Below, one piece after another: positions 40,517 through 52,375 of a DNA stretch of 64,000 bases. The stretch's first letter is position 1, and every line of letters starts with the position of its first letter. Where the stretch lies: assembly GCA_020310875.1 (NCBI GenBank), contig CM035439.1, forward strand, positions 134,580,753-134,644,752, in the 5' to 3' direction. Source of the DNA: Ceratopteris richardii (Eukaryota; Streptophyta; Polypodiopsida; Polypodiales; Pteridaceae). Under the pieces are notes generated by a model that was given only the letters and a program-made list of their open reading frames with translations, did no database searches and was not told the origin of the DNA. Position numbers and translations under genes: made by a program.

Positions 40517-43500
40517 ATGGCAACCGCGGCAGGCACAAGCTCTCAGGCAGGATCTGGTGCCCCTATCAATTGGGATGCCATGCCAGTGGAAGCTCCACCA
40601 ACAGCTAGGCCTGAAGAATTCTTGAATGTGCGAAGGATTCCTATTCCAGATCCACCCAGTGGACTAATCGAAAGAGTAAAAGGGCACTCCCATTGGTTCA
40701 ATGAAATGCCAGGGGATTTGGGAGACGCAGACCACATCTGGGAGTCCAAGATGGAGTGTGGAGGGGTTTGGTGGACCTTCCAATTCTTTTCAAGAGAATT
40801 TGAGACCTTACAAAATGCAGCCCCCCTTCAAGAGATCTGGCGAAAGGCAGGACTGCAAACTTACTTCAGTGCAGCTCTACCAAAACCTGACTTCCTCAGG
40901 TGTTACTACTTGATTGCTACGATGAAACCTACCGGGGATAAAGATCATTCAGGCACATTCTGGGTGCCCTCCTTATCTAATCTGGAGGAGATGAGGAAGT
41001 TTGAACTAAATGTAACATTAATCAGGGAAGCCCTTCAAATGTATGGCACTCATGTGCCTTCAGATCGCGACCCCCTGATACCAGAATCAATGAAAAGCAA
41101 TAGAGTCAAGAAGCTCAAAGACATGAGCGCCCTCACCCCCAACATCGCCATACCCCTGCGGATGTGCCTCCAGCACTTCGCATTTCCAGCTCAGGACCGT
41201 TTCACTCAGCCTCACAAGAAGATATGGTACGGACTGTATTTAGCAGAGACCGGAAGCTTGCCCATTAAGATGCCAGTATGGATCTTAGATCAGGTATATG
41301 AGGCAGGCAAGCGGGGGGTGAGGAATCCCACTCTACATGGTTGCTGTGCGTTGACTAGAATCATCTACAGATGTCTGGCGTATGATGTGCCAGTTGCTCG
41401 AGCCCTAAAGTATGCACATCTGGAGTTGTTTAAAGGGCGAAAGTCAGGGAGTCAGCCTGCAAAAAGAATGCGTGGATCCCTTTCACAAGTCCTGATCCCT
41501 CCAGCAACCACTACCGAAGTCTCCACTAGAGAGGAAGCCCCGGTGGCACCAATCACCATCCATCTCCAGGAGTCTCAACCAAGAGAGGTGGTACAGCCCA
41601 CTCCCTCTGCCCCTCCGCTACCTACTGAGGCAGAATTTGCAGCGATGGCCACTTTCACCGAAGACCCAAATTTTGATTTTGAAACATTTCTGCAGACGGC
41701 TCATCTATCAGACAGTGAAGGTTGCCCTGATAATGTCGATCCGGGGACATCAACCCAAAAAGAACATGCACGAGGCGAGACAAGCAGCGTACAGGAGCTA
41801 GGAGTGACGCAACCTCCTCAAAGACTAAACACACAAGCTCAGGAGCAGGCACCAAGGAATAACCCAGAAGAGAGTGAAGACGAAGCCCCTGCATATACGG
41901 CACAGCTCAAACGATTATACCAGACAATCAAGCAGGTACAAAGACGCCATAAAATGTCAGAAGAAGCAAATAGGGCCCTAGTAAACCAGATGTTACAGTC
42001 AGAGCATATCGACCCCCAGTTTGTAGAATCACTAAATCTGTTGGCGGACACTTGTGGCATCAGTGAAGCAATGAGAACCATGGTCTATCAAGAGAACCCT
42101 GCTTATGATCAAAGAAGAATTGATACACGGCCGCGACAAGGAAAGATGATTCAGATGGAAGTATCTACCGCGTTAGCTACGTCCACATCAGAAGACGTGC
42201 ACATGATTAGCCCTAGGCACAATGATGAACTGGAGGAAATTACGCATGCCCCATCTCCCCCATCATCTCCTATCCCACCCTCAGAGCCTCTCTCCACGTG
42301 TCTTTCTACACAACCATTCTCCTCCTATAGTGAGACCCTTGTACACACCCCCGTTTCCACTCTCCTCCCTTCACCCTCATCCATCTCTGTCACTCAGGCT
42401 TTTGAACCTCAATTAGGTCACCCTTTCTTCCCCCATGCCTTTGGACAACCATCTGTCACTAGTCAGACTCTTTCCTTCTCTTTACCCTCCACCCCTCCAT
42501 TTCCTCCCCCCCAAACTCTACCTACCCCGTCCCTTGTAACTGCCTCGAGCACCACACTAACCACCCAACCCTCCTTCTGGACCTACCTTGTAAACATTCT
42601 TCAACAGGTCGAGGAACATAAGAAAAAGTCCCATCCCCAAATTCACTCCCCCACATTCACGGCCACCACTATCACACCACCCACCGTCCCGGTGTTCACA
42701 TTTCACGAGTCACACTCACTCATGTCCGACCCCATGGACATCTCACCATCCGCTGGATCACCCACCACCACTGTTCTCACAACACCATCACAGGTTATTA
42801 CACTCACATCACCACTTCCACACACGGTAGGCACAACATCCACTTTTCCCATTCCCACTTCCCAACCCCCTGCATCTTCCACCTCATTTAGTCTTGCACT
42901 CGACACGATGCTTGAAGCTGCCACTCAGCTTAAGCAAGAATATACATTATTGGAAGAAAATAACAAAGGGCTTTGCACCCTCACAGCAACACTCCAAGAG
43001 CGTGTCAATGCTTTGGAGTTCATTCATACGGAGTCACAAAGCAAGATATCCGCCCTCGAAAAGGCAAATGCGCAACTCAAAGCGGAGCATATGGAAGAGA
43101 GCAAAGCCATGGAGGAACAGCTGCACGATCAAATGGGCCGCAATGCACGGCTTCAACGAAACATGGCTTTGCTACGACGACATCTGGCAGCAGCGCAAGA
43201 AGAGAATAGACGGCTTCAACAACAAAACCAAGAGAACCTCGAGGCTGCCATGGAAAACACCTCGGGAGCACCCATAGACCCGGTCAAATTTCAAGCGGTC
43301 CCATCAGAAAGCATACAACAAATATTGGAAACGTATGCCAATCTGTTAGAAGCACATGATCAGCTTGCCGACCAGCTAAAGGACTTACAGAGACCCCAAG
43401 AGTCTACACCACACCGACAGGAACATAAAGAAATGACAGACGCTGCTACTTCAACCGAACCTGAACATTCAACGCCCAACGACGTGCTGGAGTTACGGCA

Positions 43501-44743
43501 GCAGATCGCAGAATTACAACTGAAGTTGATGCAGTACGAACGACCCCCTTCCCCACCAGAGCAACCGTCAGAAGAAGATGCAGTTACCATCCCAGTGGAG
43601 GAAGCATTCGACGACGCCTACGAGCCTCAACCACTCCCAGGAGGACGCGTAACAGAAGAAGGTCAAGATACCTATGAGGAACCCCCATCGGCATGGATGA
43701 AACAAGTAGAGGAGATGGGGCAAACTCATCAGGAGCGGATATCCACTCAGATGCTGGCAATGAAGGCCATTGAGGACACCATCCTTCACTCAGAATACTT
43801 CAGGCACATCGCCCCTAGACGCCTTATCACTAGTTCAGAACTGCAATACAAGCCCTATTTTGTATTGTTGGCCGACTACAATGCAGAAATCAAAAGGGTC
43901 ACCAACAAGTGCCCAACATTTGCCACACAGTTCGAACCAGAAGACATACCAGAAGCGGCGCGAAAAGGAGCCATATTCCAACCAACGTGGAGGCAAAAGT
44001 TACTCGAAACCTACCCAGAAATGCTTCGAACATGGGATCATGCCCCCATGCATTTGAAGTACAATCCGTGTTTTGGGCCAGTGCAAAGACGCAGATCATG
44101 GAAAGCTTTTGCCATCAAGGTTCAGAATAACGCAAACTGTAAAGAATGGCTCAATTACCCCGCTATCGCCCCCCCAACCGGTACTCCTACAGTGTCATAC
44201 ATGATTGCAACCATCAGACATTGGATACCACGCCTCCACCCGATGCCAGATGTCGCTGCCCAGATGATGCTCAAGATCCTCGACATGATGCAGGTCGTAC
44301 TCAAAACTTTTCGCAATGTATGCCGTATTCAACCTCCTATTCCCGGGTTTATCAATGGTAACTACGACCTGCTATATGATATGAGCACAACCCCGAGCAT
44401 ACGAGTGGCTTACGCATGGCATGCACGCATAAGATATCTCCCTGCCTGCTACAAGCAAACATTTGACGACATGATCACCACGGGGTTTTGGGAAGCACAT
44501 TCAGAGGTATTTGCGCCACGGCCTACGCATCTACTCCATCTCTTTGCATGCGAGCAAACGATGCATTCCGAGCTTTACACGATGCCACAACCTGACATGC
44601 CTGGTACAGTGGATTGGGAGGCCTTGCAACGAGATCTAATCAGAGGTTTAAAAATCAAAGAACAAGAATTGGCAACCGACCTCCTGCAAAAATACATTGA
44701 TCAAACGGCGGAAAAGAGGTCTGTCAGAGGCGACAGACCCTAG
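40517..44743 (+). CDS. ORF3, large protein of unknown function, element A
   Basis: 1408 codons in a different frame from pol. The start MATAAGTSSQAG is conserved in element D (48270). I recognise no enzyme, signal peptide or clear membrane segment, so an envelope role is not supported. Visible parts: N-terminal domain (about 35-300) with HWF and RMCLQHFAFP motifs; a Pro/Thr/Ser-rich region (about 340-790); a coiled coil (about 795-915) of Leu/Glu/Gln heptads; a short helical region; and a C-terminal domain (about 1055-1400) with MSTTPSI and GFWEAHSEVF segments. N- and C-terminal domains recur in family B, while the middle does not. The stop (44741-44743) overlaps the polypurine tract. The ORF is intact in this young copy and conserved between families, so it is probably selected. 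A structural or particle-associated role is only a guess. Confidence 0.9.
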   Translation: MATAAGTSSQAGSGAPINWDAMPVEAPPTARPEEFLNVRRIPIPDPPSGLIERVKGHSHWFNEMPGDLGDADHIWESKMECGGVWWTFQFFSREFETLQNAAPLQEIWRKAGLQTYFSAALPKPDFLRCYYLIATMKPTGDKDHSGTFWVPSLSNLEEMRKFELNVTLIREALQMYGTHVPSDRDPLIPESMKSNRVKKLKDMSALTPNIAIPLRMCLQHFAFPAQDRFTQPHKKIWYGLYLAETGSLPIKMPVWILDQVYEAGKRGVRNPTLHGCCALTRIIYRCLAYDVPVARALKYAHLELFKGRKSGSQPAKRMRGSLSQVLIPPATTTEVSTREEAPVAPITIHLQESQPREVVQPTPSAPPLPTEAEFAAMATFTEDPNFDFETFLQTAHLSDSEGCPDNVDPGTSTQKEHARGETSSVQELGVTQPPQRLNTQAQEQAPRNNPEESEDEAPAYTAQLKRLYQTIKQVQRRHKMSEEANRALVNQMLQSEHIDPQFVESLNLLADTCGISEAMRTMVYQENPAYDQRRIDTRPRQGKMIQMEVSTALATSTSEDVHMISPRHNDELEEITHAPSPPSSPIPPSEPLSTCLSTQPFSSYSETLVHTPVSTLLPSPSSISVTQAFEPQLGHPFFPHAFGQPSVTSQTLSFSLPSTPPFPPPQTLPTPSLVTASSTTLTTQPSFWTYLVNILQQVEEHKKKSHPQIHSPTFTATTITPPTVPVFTFHESHSLMSDPMDISPSAGSPTTTVLTTPSQVITLTSPLPHTVGTTSTFPIPTSQPPASSTSFSLALDTMLEAATQLKQEYTLLEENNKGLCTLTATLQERVNALEFIHTESQSKISALEKANAQLKAEHMEESKAMEEQLHDQMGRNARLQRNMALLRRHLAAAQEENRRLQQQNQENLEAAMENTSGAPIDPVKFQAVPSESIQQILETYANLLEAHDQLADQLKDLQRPQESTPHRQEHKEMTDAATSTEPEHSTPNDVLELRQQIAELQLKLMQYERPPSPPEQPSEEDAVTIPVEEAFDDAYEPQPLPGGRVTEEGQDTYEEPPSAWMKQVEEMGQTHQERISTQMLAMKAIEDTILHSEYFRHIAPRRLITSSELQYKPYFVLLADYNAEIKRVTNKCPTFATQFEPEDIPEAARKGAIFQPTWRQKLLETYPEMLRTWDHAPMHLKYNPCFGPVQRRRSWKAFAIKVQNNANCKEWLNYPAIAPPTGTPTVSYMIATIRHWIPRLHPMPDVAAQMMLKILDMMQVVLKTFRNVCRIQPPIPGFINGNYDLLYDMSTTPSIRVAYAWHARIRYLPACYKQTFDDMITTGFWEAHSEVFAPRPTHLLHLFACEQTMHSELYTMPQPDMPGTVDWEALQRDLIRGLKIKEQELATDLLQKYIDQTAEKRSVRGDRP

Positions 44744-44754
44744 GGGGGGGAGAG
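44741..44754 (+). other. Polypurine tract of element A
   Basis: 'tagggggggggagag' directly precedes the 3' LTR. Its first bases are the ORF3 stop codon. Confidence 0.9.
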
Positions 44755-45332
44755 TGTTGACAGGATGCGGGAAGAAGCAAGTATGGACACACATGAAGAT
44801 CTAGCACTGAGGCAACCCTTATTTTTTTCAAAACCCCCACATCATTCTAAAGTGATTCTCATCACTACGAACCCTTGTAAATATCATTTCACCTTTTTGT
44901 AGCTCCATTTTGTACAAGCCGAGGAGTCCTCGAGCTTGGGGAGCCTTAGATGTAGTTGCCTGTCAATTTTCAGAATTTTTAGATCTCGTTTGGGCCCTCA
45001 AATAAGCCCCGGAACCTAATTTTTAACTAGGCCGGACACTAGGTCTGAACAGGGCCAAAGCTAGTCAAGAACTATAAATAGAGCTAGAGAGCTCATTTTG
45101 GGGGTTAGCTTCTTGTAGTTTGAGCTTGTATGAGAACTTTCTTGCAATAGAAGTGATTCCATTGTCTTACTCTCTTTGTTCTTACTGTGTGTGCGCGTGT
45201 GTGTGTATGTGTGTGCATGCTTGTGTGCTTCTCACTCACGCACTTGTGCTTCTACTTGCTCGTGGTCTTCATACCATCCTCATGTCTTCCCGGATTGACA
45301 TTAAAGGAGGTGCTACTCATCACTGAGCTACA
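44755..45332 (+). repeat. 3' LTR of element A (578 bp)
   Basis: Same length as the 5' LTR. By eye I see two differences: 'cactatgaa' against 'cactacgaa', and 'ttcataatt' against 'ttcagaatt'. Confidence 0.95.
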
Positions 45333-45337
45333 CCTAC
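45333..45337 (+). repeat. Target site duplication CCTAC (right) of element A
   Basis: It matches 28797-28801. The pre-insertion sequence reads continuously through D integrase (agaaccctacaaacact). Confidence 0.9.
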
Positions 45338-48042
45338 AAACACTAAGGAGACTCGGAGTGCATTGACCTACTATGGAAGCAGATGTACATAAGTTGTGCA
45401 AGGAATGCCCAGTATGTAGCATTAAACCTCCAGTGGAACACGCCACTCTTTATCGAGTGTCTTTAGTGCCAGATTGGAGTGAACCATTAGTAGCCTTTCT
45501 GAGGACGAAAACATTCCCTCCAGACATGACTCTAGCTAGAAAAAGAAGTTTAGAACAAGAAGCCCTAGAGTACTCACTCATTGGTAATAATTTATACAAG
45601 TGTGGTAAAGATGGTTATCTTAGATTATGTGTCCACGAGAGCGAATATCTGAAGATTTTGGAAACTGCTAACCAAGGTGTAGCAGGAGGACACTTTGGAC
45701 CAAATAGGGTGATCAAGGCAATCCTATTTGCAGGATTGTGGTGGCCAACCCTTCACATGGATGCACATACCTATGTCAAGAGGTGTGATGTGTGCCAGCA
45801 AACTTAGTATCCTATACGCAAGGATGAGATGCCATTGAAACCTATGATGGGTGGACGTGCATTCTCTAAGTGGGGAATAAACTTTGTAGGTCCTATTAAC
45901 CCCCTAGCCAAGAGTTCACATGCTGAATACATCATCGTGGCCACAGACTATCTAACCAAATGGGTAGAGGTGAAAGCTATGACAAAGAACGATGCTCAGA
46001 TGACTGCTAAGTTCTTATTTGAGAATGTGTTCACCAGATACGGGCTACCTATAGAGCTAGTAAGTGATAGAGGCACTCACTTCTTGAATGAAGTCATTGA
46101 AAATCTTCTCCAAGAATTCTTGGTAGTACACAAGAAGTCTGCCCCCTACCATCCACAAGCTAATGGGCAAGCCGAAAGCACAAATAAGATTTTATGCAAT
46201 GTGCTGACCAAACTAGTGAATAATAAACGCTCTGATTGGGACAAATAGCTACACCATGTAGTTTGGGCATACAAAGTTGCCTATAAAATGGTACTCCAAG
46301 CCACACCCTTTCAGATGGTATTTGGCCAAAACGCAGTGGTACCATTGGACTTCTTGATACCTACATTGAGAGTAGCAGAGGAGCATAATTGGACAGGCCA
46401 TGAGCTTTCATATAGAATCTTTGACTTGGAACGATTAGGTGAAACAAGACTAAGAGCTGCCGCAGGGATATATGCAGCTAAAAAAAGACAGAAGGCATAC
46501 TTTGATGCGCATGTGAAGGAGAAAGGCTTAAAAGCGAGAGACCTAGTCCTAGTTTACACTTTGAAACAACATGCACAAAAATTAGAGAAGAGAGGCTATG
46601 GACCTATGATTATAAATAGGATATCGACTAGTGGAGCAGTTCAATTAGCCACTCTAGAAGGAGATGTTCTTCCTAGCTACATAAGCGGATGTAGAGTCAA
46701 GTTATATCAAGAACCCCTGACTGAAGAGATGCTAAATCGACTCAACACTACCAAGAAATGCAAGGAAGAAGAAAAGCCAATTCGAGAAGAGGCACAGGCA
46801 GAAGCATTGGAACGCATCCGAAGAATGAAATCGAGGAGAGAGGGTAGAGATCAGCCTACGACAGATGCCTATGCAGCTCAAGGACATCATATGGCTATGT
46901 GTGAAGTTTCAGGTATTAGTTCTCATAGAATAATTGATCGACATCCTTTTGTAACCTTAGAGATAAGACAAGGAAAGCGTGCAAGGACTGTACGGGCCTT
47001 GACTGACTCAGGTGCAGCCACTAGTGCAGTTAAACTTTCTTACTGTCGAGAATTGAACTTAAGTGTCAATCCTGTAGAAGCATATCTCATAGGATTGGGA
47101 GGTGTGGAAACCCCTTGCATGGGCGAGGTGGAACTTCCCCTCTACATTCAAGATGCTCTCATGACAGTTAAAGTACTAGTGTGTCAAGATGAGGATCTCA
47201 CTGAGCCTCTTGTCTTGGGTCAAGACTGGATTTATGATCACGCAGTCAAACTCAACCTAAGAAGTGGACTTCTTCAGGTTTGGCTAAATCAGAATTGCAT
47301 TACAATTGATTTAGAAAATGAAGCACTCAAGGAACTAGGAAAGGCACACACTCCTGGTCCTTCCAGGAGTACACATGAAGATGACCATGCTATTCTTGTC
47401 CAAAACTATGTGATGTAGAGGGATGATTGTCTCAATAAAGAAGTCAAGGATACAACGGAACTCCCTTCTTTTCCAAAGGCCATAGGGATACGACAACCAA
47501 AGGCAAATCAAATACAGAAGAAGCAGACTACCTATGCTCGAAGCCAAAAGAAAGTACGAAGCAAGGTGTCCCAACCACCAAAACAAATGTGGGTGCTGAA
47601 AGGCGAGCATCCTATTGCGGTCAAGCCACAACAACTGGCTCAACTTCCTACTACTGATCGACGACACAACACTAATAAGAAGTCTTCCAAAAATTCTTTT
47701 GTGAAAGTGAAGTCTATCTGGGTACCCAAGAAGTCGATGAAGGCCAGCCCACAATCAAGACAAATTTAGGTGCCTAAGGCTTCCGTGCGGGCTCAAATAG
47801 CTACACAGAGACCAAATCTTGTACAACATGGTTCACTCACTTGAACACCTGATACCCACTCTTATACATCACGCACGAACACATATCCACCCATGAACAC
47901 GAGTAGAATCACTTATAAATGGGTCCCTAAAAAGCCTCATTTCCAAGTAGACAAACCCTCCAGAATCTCCACAAAACCAAAAGCCATTCACTATGATTGG
48001 CAGCCCAAAGCTTGTAATAAACCCCCTGACCCCCATTTGTAA
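45338..48042 (+). pseudogene. Element D pol: integrase, PR2, tail
   Basis: It stays in one frame over about 2.7 kb but has in-frame stops: TGA about 45366, TAG 45805-45807, 46246-46248, 47416-47418 and 47767-47769. Most are readable as C-to-T or G-to-A changes against element A. The rest of zinc module 1 (CPVC), zinc module 2 (CDVC), the integrase core, the C-terminal motif and PR2 are recognisable. The first integrase catalytic Asp is Asn here (codon 45880-45882, GINFVG). PR2 reads LTDSGAATSAV near 47004-47040 with PLVLGQDW near 47205. The first of two residues usual for the zinc module 2 pair reads ANQG instead of AHSG, so one histidine is lost. The Trp-x-Pro-Lys tail follows to a stop near 48040. 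It is not functional. Confidence 0.88.
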
Positions 48043-48269
48043 ATTCACCCCCTACTAACTGCATCATTCTCACATTGCATCTTTCCATTTAGCTCTTAGG
48101 ATAATTCATCCACTAACTACACCCACAATCAAGCACTGACTGACTAACTAACTTATCACTAAAAACTCATGTTAATGTTGTAACGGAGACACATGACCAC
48201 TTGGTGTCCATTTGCAATGTTAACATTCATTTGTATATTCTCACAAAACTGGTGACCAATCCCTTCAAT
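48043..48269 (+). other. Element D spacer between pol and ORF3
   Basis: It corresponds to 40287-40516 of element A and contains no coding sequence. The acceptor-like site of element A is not clearly kept. Confidence 0.6.
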
Positions 48270-51200
48270 ATGGCCGAGGCTGCAGGGACTAGCTCCCAGG
48301 CAGACACCAACCCTCAGATTGTGGACATTGAAAGTCTCCCCATTGAGGAGGAGTTGAAGGAAAGACCACTAGCATTGAGAGAATTACATGCCATACCTGT
48401 TCAGAATCCTCCCCAGGGGCACACATCACCAGTAAGCAAAAACTCGCATTGGTTCAGTGATGTGGCAGGACCTCTTGGAGAAGGCACTTACTTGTGGGAG
48501 GCAGAAATAGAGTTCAACGGACGCTGGGGTCGGTATCATTTCTTTACTAGAGAGTTTGAGAGGCTTCAAAAAAATGAAGCATTGAAACCAATATGGAAGA
48601 AGGCTGGCCTATATGATTACTTCAAAGCGCACTTACCCAAGCTAGACTTTCTACGATGTTCATACTTGATTAGCACCCTCACTCCTAGTAAAGAGAAAAA
48701 GGGCTACAACACCTTCGTATTACCATCTCTTACAAGAGGTAATGAATTGAAGCGCTTCAAATTGACGAACAATTTGGTAAGGGAATCTTTAGATATGAAG
48801 GGTATGCATATCCCCACAGAGAAAGAGTCCATGGTCCCAGACAACATGAAGAACAGGAACCTAACTAAACTGAAGGACATGGTGGCAATGACACCAACTA
48901 TTGCCATTCACCTTCGAATGTGCATGCAACATTTCGCGTTTCCTGCTCAAGAGAGATTCACGATGCCACCTAAGAAGATATGGTTCAGTTTATACTTAGC
49001 AGACGCCTTCAATTTGACAATCAACATGCCTCATTGGATTATTGACCAAATACACTTGGCGCATCAACGATGGTATAAGAAGCAAAAGTCAATACTTTAT
49101 GGATGTTGGCTCTTAGAAGGATTGTTTATCGGTGCTTGGCAAATGATGTGCCAATTCAAAGGGCACTTGTTTGGACCAGGGTGCAATAATTTCAATGAAG
49201 ACTATCAACCGCAGGGCCTCCATCCAAGAAAATGAGGGGAGCAGTTCAAATGCCCTGTGCAGAGGCCCGTGGTGCTACACTAACACCAGAGACAACTCCA
49301 TGACTTCCAAGGTGGGTGCAACCTTTCACTATCAGATTACCAAGGCATAGCGCGGAAGGGCCGAATCTAGTGTTCCCATCGATACCCACTGTTTTGGAGT
49401 TCCCTCATGGCTTCACGCTAGAGGATCTAACGGATGAGGAGGTAGCAAGAATAATTAATGCTACTAATTTGGAAGTGGAGGCAGAGCAAGCAAGCGGACA
49501 AAAGACTGTCACGGACCAACCCCATCCAAGTCAACCAGACGTAGTCGAAGTAGATGAAGATGAAGAGGAGACTGCAGAAGAGGAGCAAGAGGATGAACAA
49601 GAAGGACTATCCGACGAAGAAGAGCATGAATATGAGCAAGAAGTTGTACTGGAACTTGAAGGTGTCCCGGCTTATACGAAGCAATTGAAAAGACTGTATG
49701 ATACCATCAAGCGGGTTCAAGAACAACACAAACTGTCTCTGGCAGTAGGAAAGACCGTAATGAACCAGATCCTGGAAGACGAAGGTGTGTATGAACAATA
49801 CAGGGCAACCCCGTGACATGATTGCTGATGCATTGGGGGTACCTAAGACAGTGCATACCACTCTCGCACACTCACGAAGATCGGAGCGAAGATATGGCAG
49901 ACGCCCCCCTAGACCAGGGAAACAAATGAATGTCTTGGTATCAGAACCACAGGGCACCACATCCACAACCACATGCACAACTCATACCATTCATCACACT
50001 GAGGAAGCCCATACCTCAAGTGCACCCCCGTCACCCCCATTACCACCCTCCCCTCCAACTTTGCTACCTTCACCACCTACCACCACTGTCACCACCACTG
50101 TCACAACCTCAGAGTCCACTTCCCATACCAAAGTACAGACTGTGAGTCAACTCTCACAATCCACACAACCTATCACCACCCCTATTGTAAATGCCACCAC
50201 AGACACTGTAATTCTAACTATCGCCACTGAAAACCCCATTCCCCCTATCACACTTTCTGGTGGTTTATATTCACAACTGCACACACCACTTTACACCTTC
50301 ACTACCATCACCACACCGACAATTCCCATGTACACAATCATTCCCACGACTGCATCCACATATGACTTCATGGACATATCACCCACTTCCGCACCTCTCC
50401 TTCCCCCCATATTTCCACAATCTCCCATTCCCCCACCACCCACTTCACCTTTCTTGAGCACAACATACACACTCCCTTTCCCTTTTCCCTACCCTCTTGC
50501 ATTCAACACCCTCCCAGCATCCACTCCTGTTAATAATGTATTTAATACTTTGTACCAGTGTATGTCTCAATTACAACAGCATTACCAGCATCTTGATGCT
50601 CAACATACAAATCTGTTCCGAACCCACGAAACATTACAAGAAAGATTCATTAATTTGGAGAAGGAGAAGTGGCTATTACAACAGCAGTTTAATACCTTGC
50701 AGGCACAACATGATCAGTTAGTAGCCAATCCACCCCAGCCAGATACCGAAGAAAAACAACAACTCGATGATATGTTACACGCCCAGATAACGGACAATCT
50801 CAAGCTTCGACATAACCTCGCCTTACTACGAAAGCACATGTCCGCAGCACTTGAAGAAAATAAACCACTACAGAAACAAAACGAAGAAAACCTGGAGCAG
50901 CAATGGAGGGATCCCCGCAGGAAATTGACCCAGAACACTTCAAGGCCATCCCATCGGAAAATATGCGAATCGTGTTGGAAACACACGCCGACCTCCTGGA
51001 AGCACACGCTGCCTTAGAAAGAGAGTGGGATGACCTACTAAAGCAACTGGCAGCTCAGCAAGAGTCACCAAAAGAAGTCACAATCGCCGCAGACACATCT
51101 GAAGAAGTCACAGAACTCAGCACAACTGGTAGAACTACAAAATAAAGTTCTTCAATATGAGCATCAACCCTCTCCCCTTGTGGAGCCGGAACCTGAGGAC

Positions 51201-52375
51201 TTAGTTCCAATTGAAGTTGAGGAGACTTTTGAAGACCCATACGTACCCATGCTTGCACCAGGGGGTAAGCAAACAGAGGAAGGAATGGACACAATTGAGA
51301 TTGAAGCTTCTGAATGGATGCAAAAGTTAGAGAAGATTGGTACAACCCATGATGAGAGAGTGGCAATACAGATACAGTGTATGTCTCGATTGGAAGAAGT
51401 CGTCATTAAATCGGATTACTTCAGAAACCTCTCCCATCATCGGTGGATTGGCACGTCCGATGATTTGTATGTTCCATTTTGCGTATTAATGGCAGATTAT
51501 AATGCTGAAATAAAGCAGCGCACAACAAAAGAACCAACCTTGGAAACACAGTTTGCACCAGATGATATTCCTGCAAGCGCCACACACGGGAATATATTTC
51601 AACCTACCTAGAGGATACGTCTGCTTGAAACATACCCTGAGATGGTACGCACTTGGAATAACATGCCTTTATACATCAAGTATAACCCATGCTATTGCTC
51701 TGTCTTTTGACGAAGGTCTTGGCCAGAGTACACCAAAACAGTTTTGACAGTTAAAGGATGTGAAACGTGGCTAAACTATGTGTACTTAGCACCCCCTCGT
51801 GGCCAACCCACGGTCGGCTACATGATTTCAACCATCAGACACTGGGTAGTCAGATTCAAAAATGTACCAGATATCATGGCATAGATGTGCCTCAAAATAT
51901 TTGAGTTAATGCTAATCACATTCAAAACCTTTAAAAATGTCAAAGAACCTCACCTGTCGGCTCTTGGATTTAATGAAGGCAACCAAGATCTCGCCTACGA
52001 TATGAGCACAACACCACCCATCAACATTGTCTATGCATGGCATGCTCGTATCAAGTATCTACCAGCCTGCTTCAAGCAAACATTTGAGGAAATGTTTATC
52101 AGAGTGTTCTGGGAATATCATTCCAAGATATTCATACCCAAACCATCTCACCTATTACAACTATTTGCGGTTGAACAGGCTCTACACTCAGAACAGCTAC
52201 GCATGCCACATCCGAAGGTACCCGGGCCAGTAAACTGGGATACCCTACTCACTGATTTGGCCAAAGGGCTGAGAATAGCAGAACATCACTTAGCCACATA
52301 TGTCGTGGAGTACTACATCCAACGGTCCACTCAACAAGGGTCTGTCAGAGACGACAGACGCGAGAGAGGGGGGAG
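48270..52375 (+). pseudogene. Element D ORF3, broken
   Basis: The start codon (48270, MAEAAGTSSQAD) matches element A. The N-terminal domain is open to about 49100 (NSHWFSDV, RMCMQHFAFPAQERF), then frameshifts. Further pieces follow: 49316-49816 with an acidic Glu/Asp stretch; 49785-51017, Pro/Thr/Ser-rich then coiled coil; 50903-51145; 51180-51611; and 51885 onward with the C-terminal domain (MSTTPPI, FWEYHSKIF). Several frameshifts plus stops near 51611 and 51884 kill it. The last frame runs through the polypurine tract into the LTR (stop at 52602-52604), unlike element A, whose stop precedes the LTR. The overall length and domain order match element A closely. Confidence 0.85.
52361..52375 (+). 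other. Polypurine tract of element D
   Basis: 'cgagagaggggggag' directly before the LTR. Confidence 0.85.

Larger units (their letters stand above)
28802..45332 (+). mobile_element. Complete young Ty3/gypsy element A, 16,531 bp
   Basis: Complete insertion with 5-bp duplication, 578-bp LTRs differing at about two positions by eye, tRNA-Asp primer site, 1.65-kb leader, gag-PR1 ORF, pol ORF, ORF3 and polypurine tract. RT and integrase motifs and the integrase C-terminal end (GAVQLATLEGD ... CRVKLY) fit the Tat/Athila lineage; no chromodomain was seen. Unusual points are its length, PR2 after integrase, a doubled zinc module, and a third large ORF without an obvious membrane segment. All catalytic residues I checked are present, so the only coding doubt is the TGA between gag and pol. 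Confidence 0.95.

Noticed and set aside
40517..44743. Envelope glycoprotein gene
   Set aside because: The position fits, but I see no signal peptide, hydrophobic anchor or Cys-rich ectodomain.
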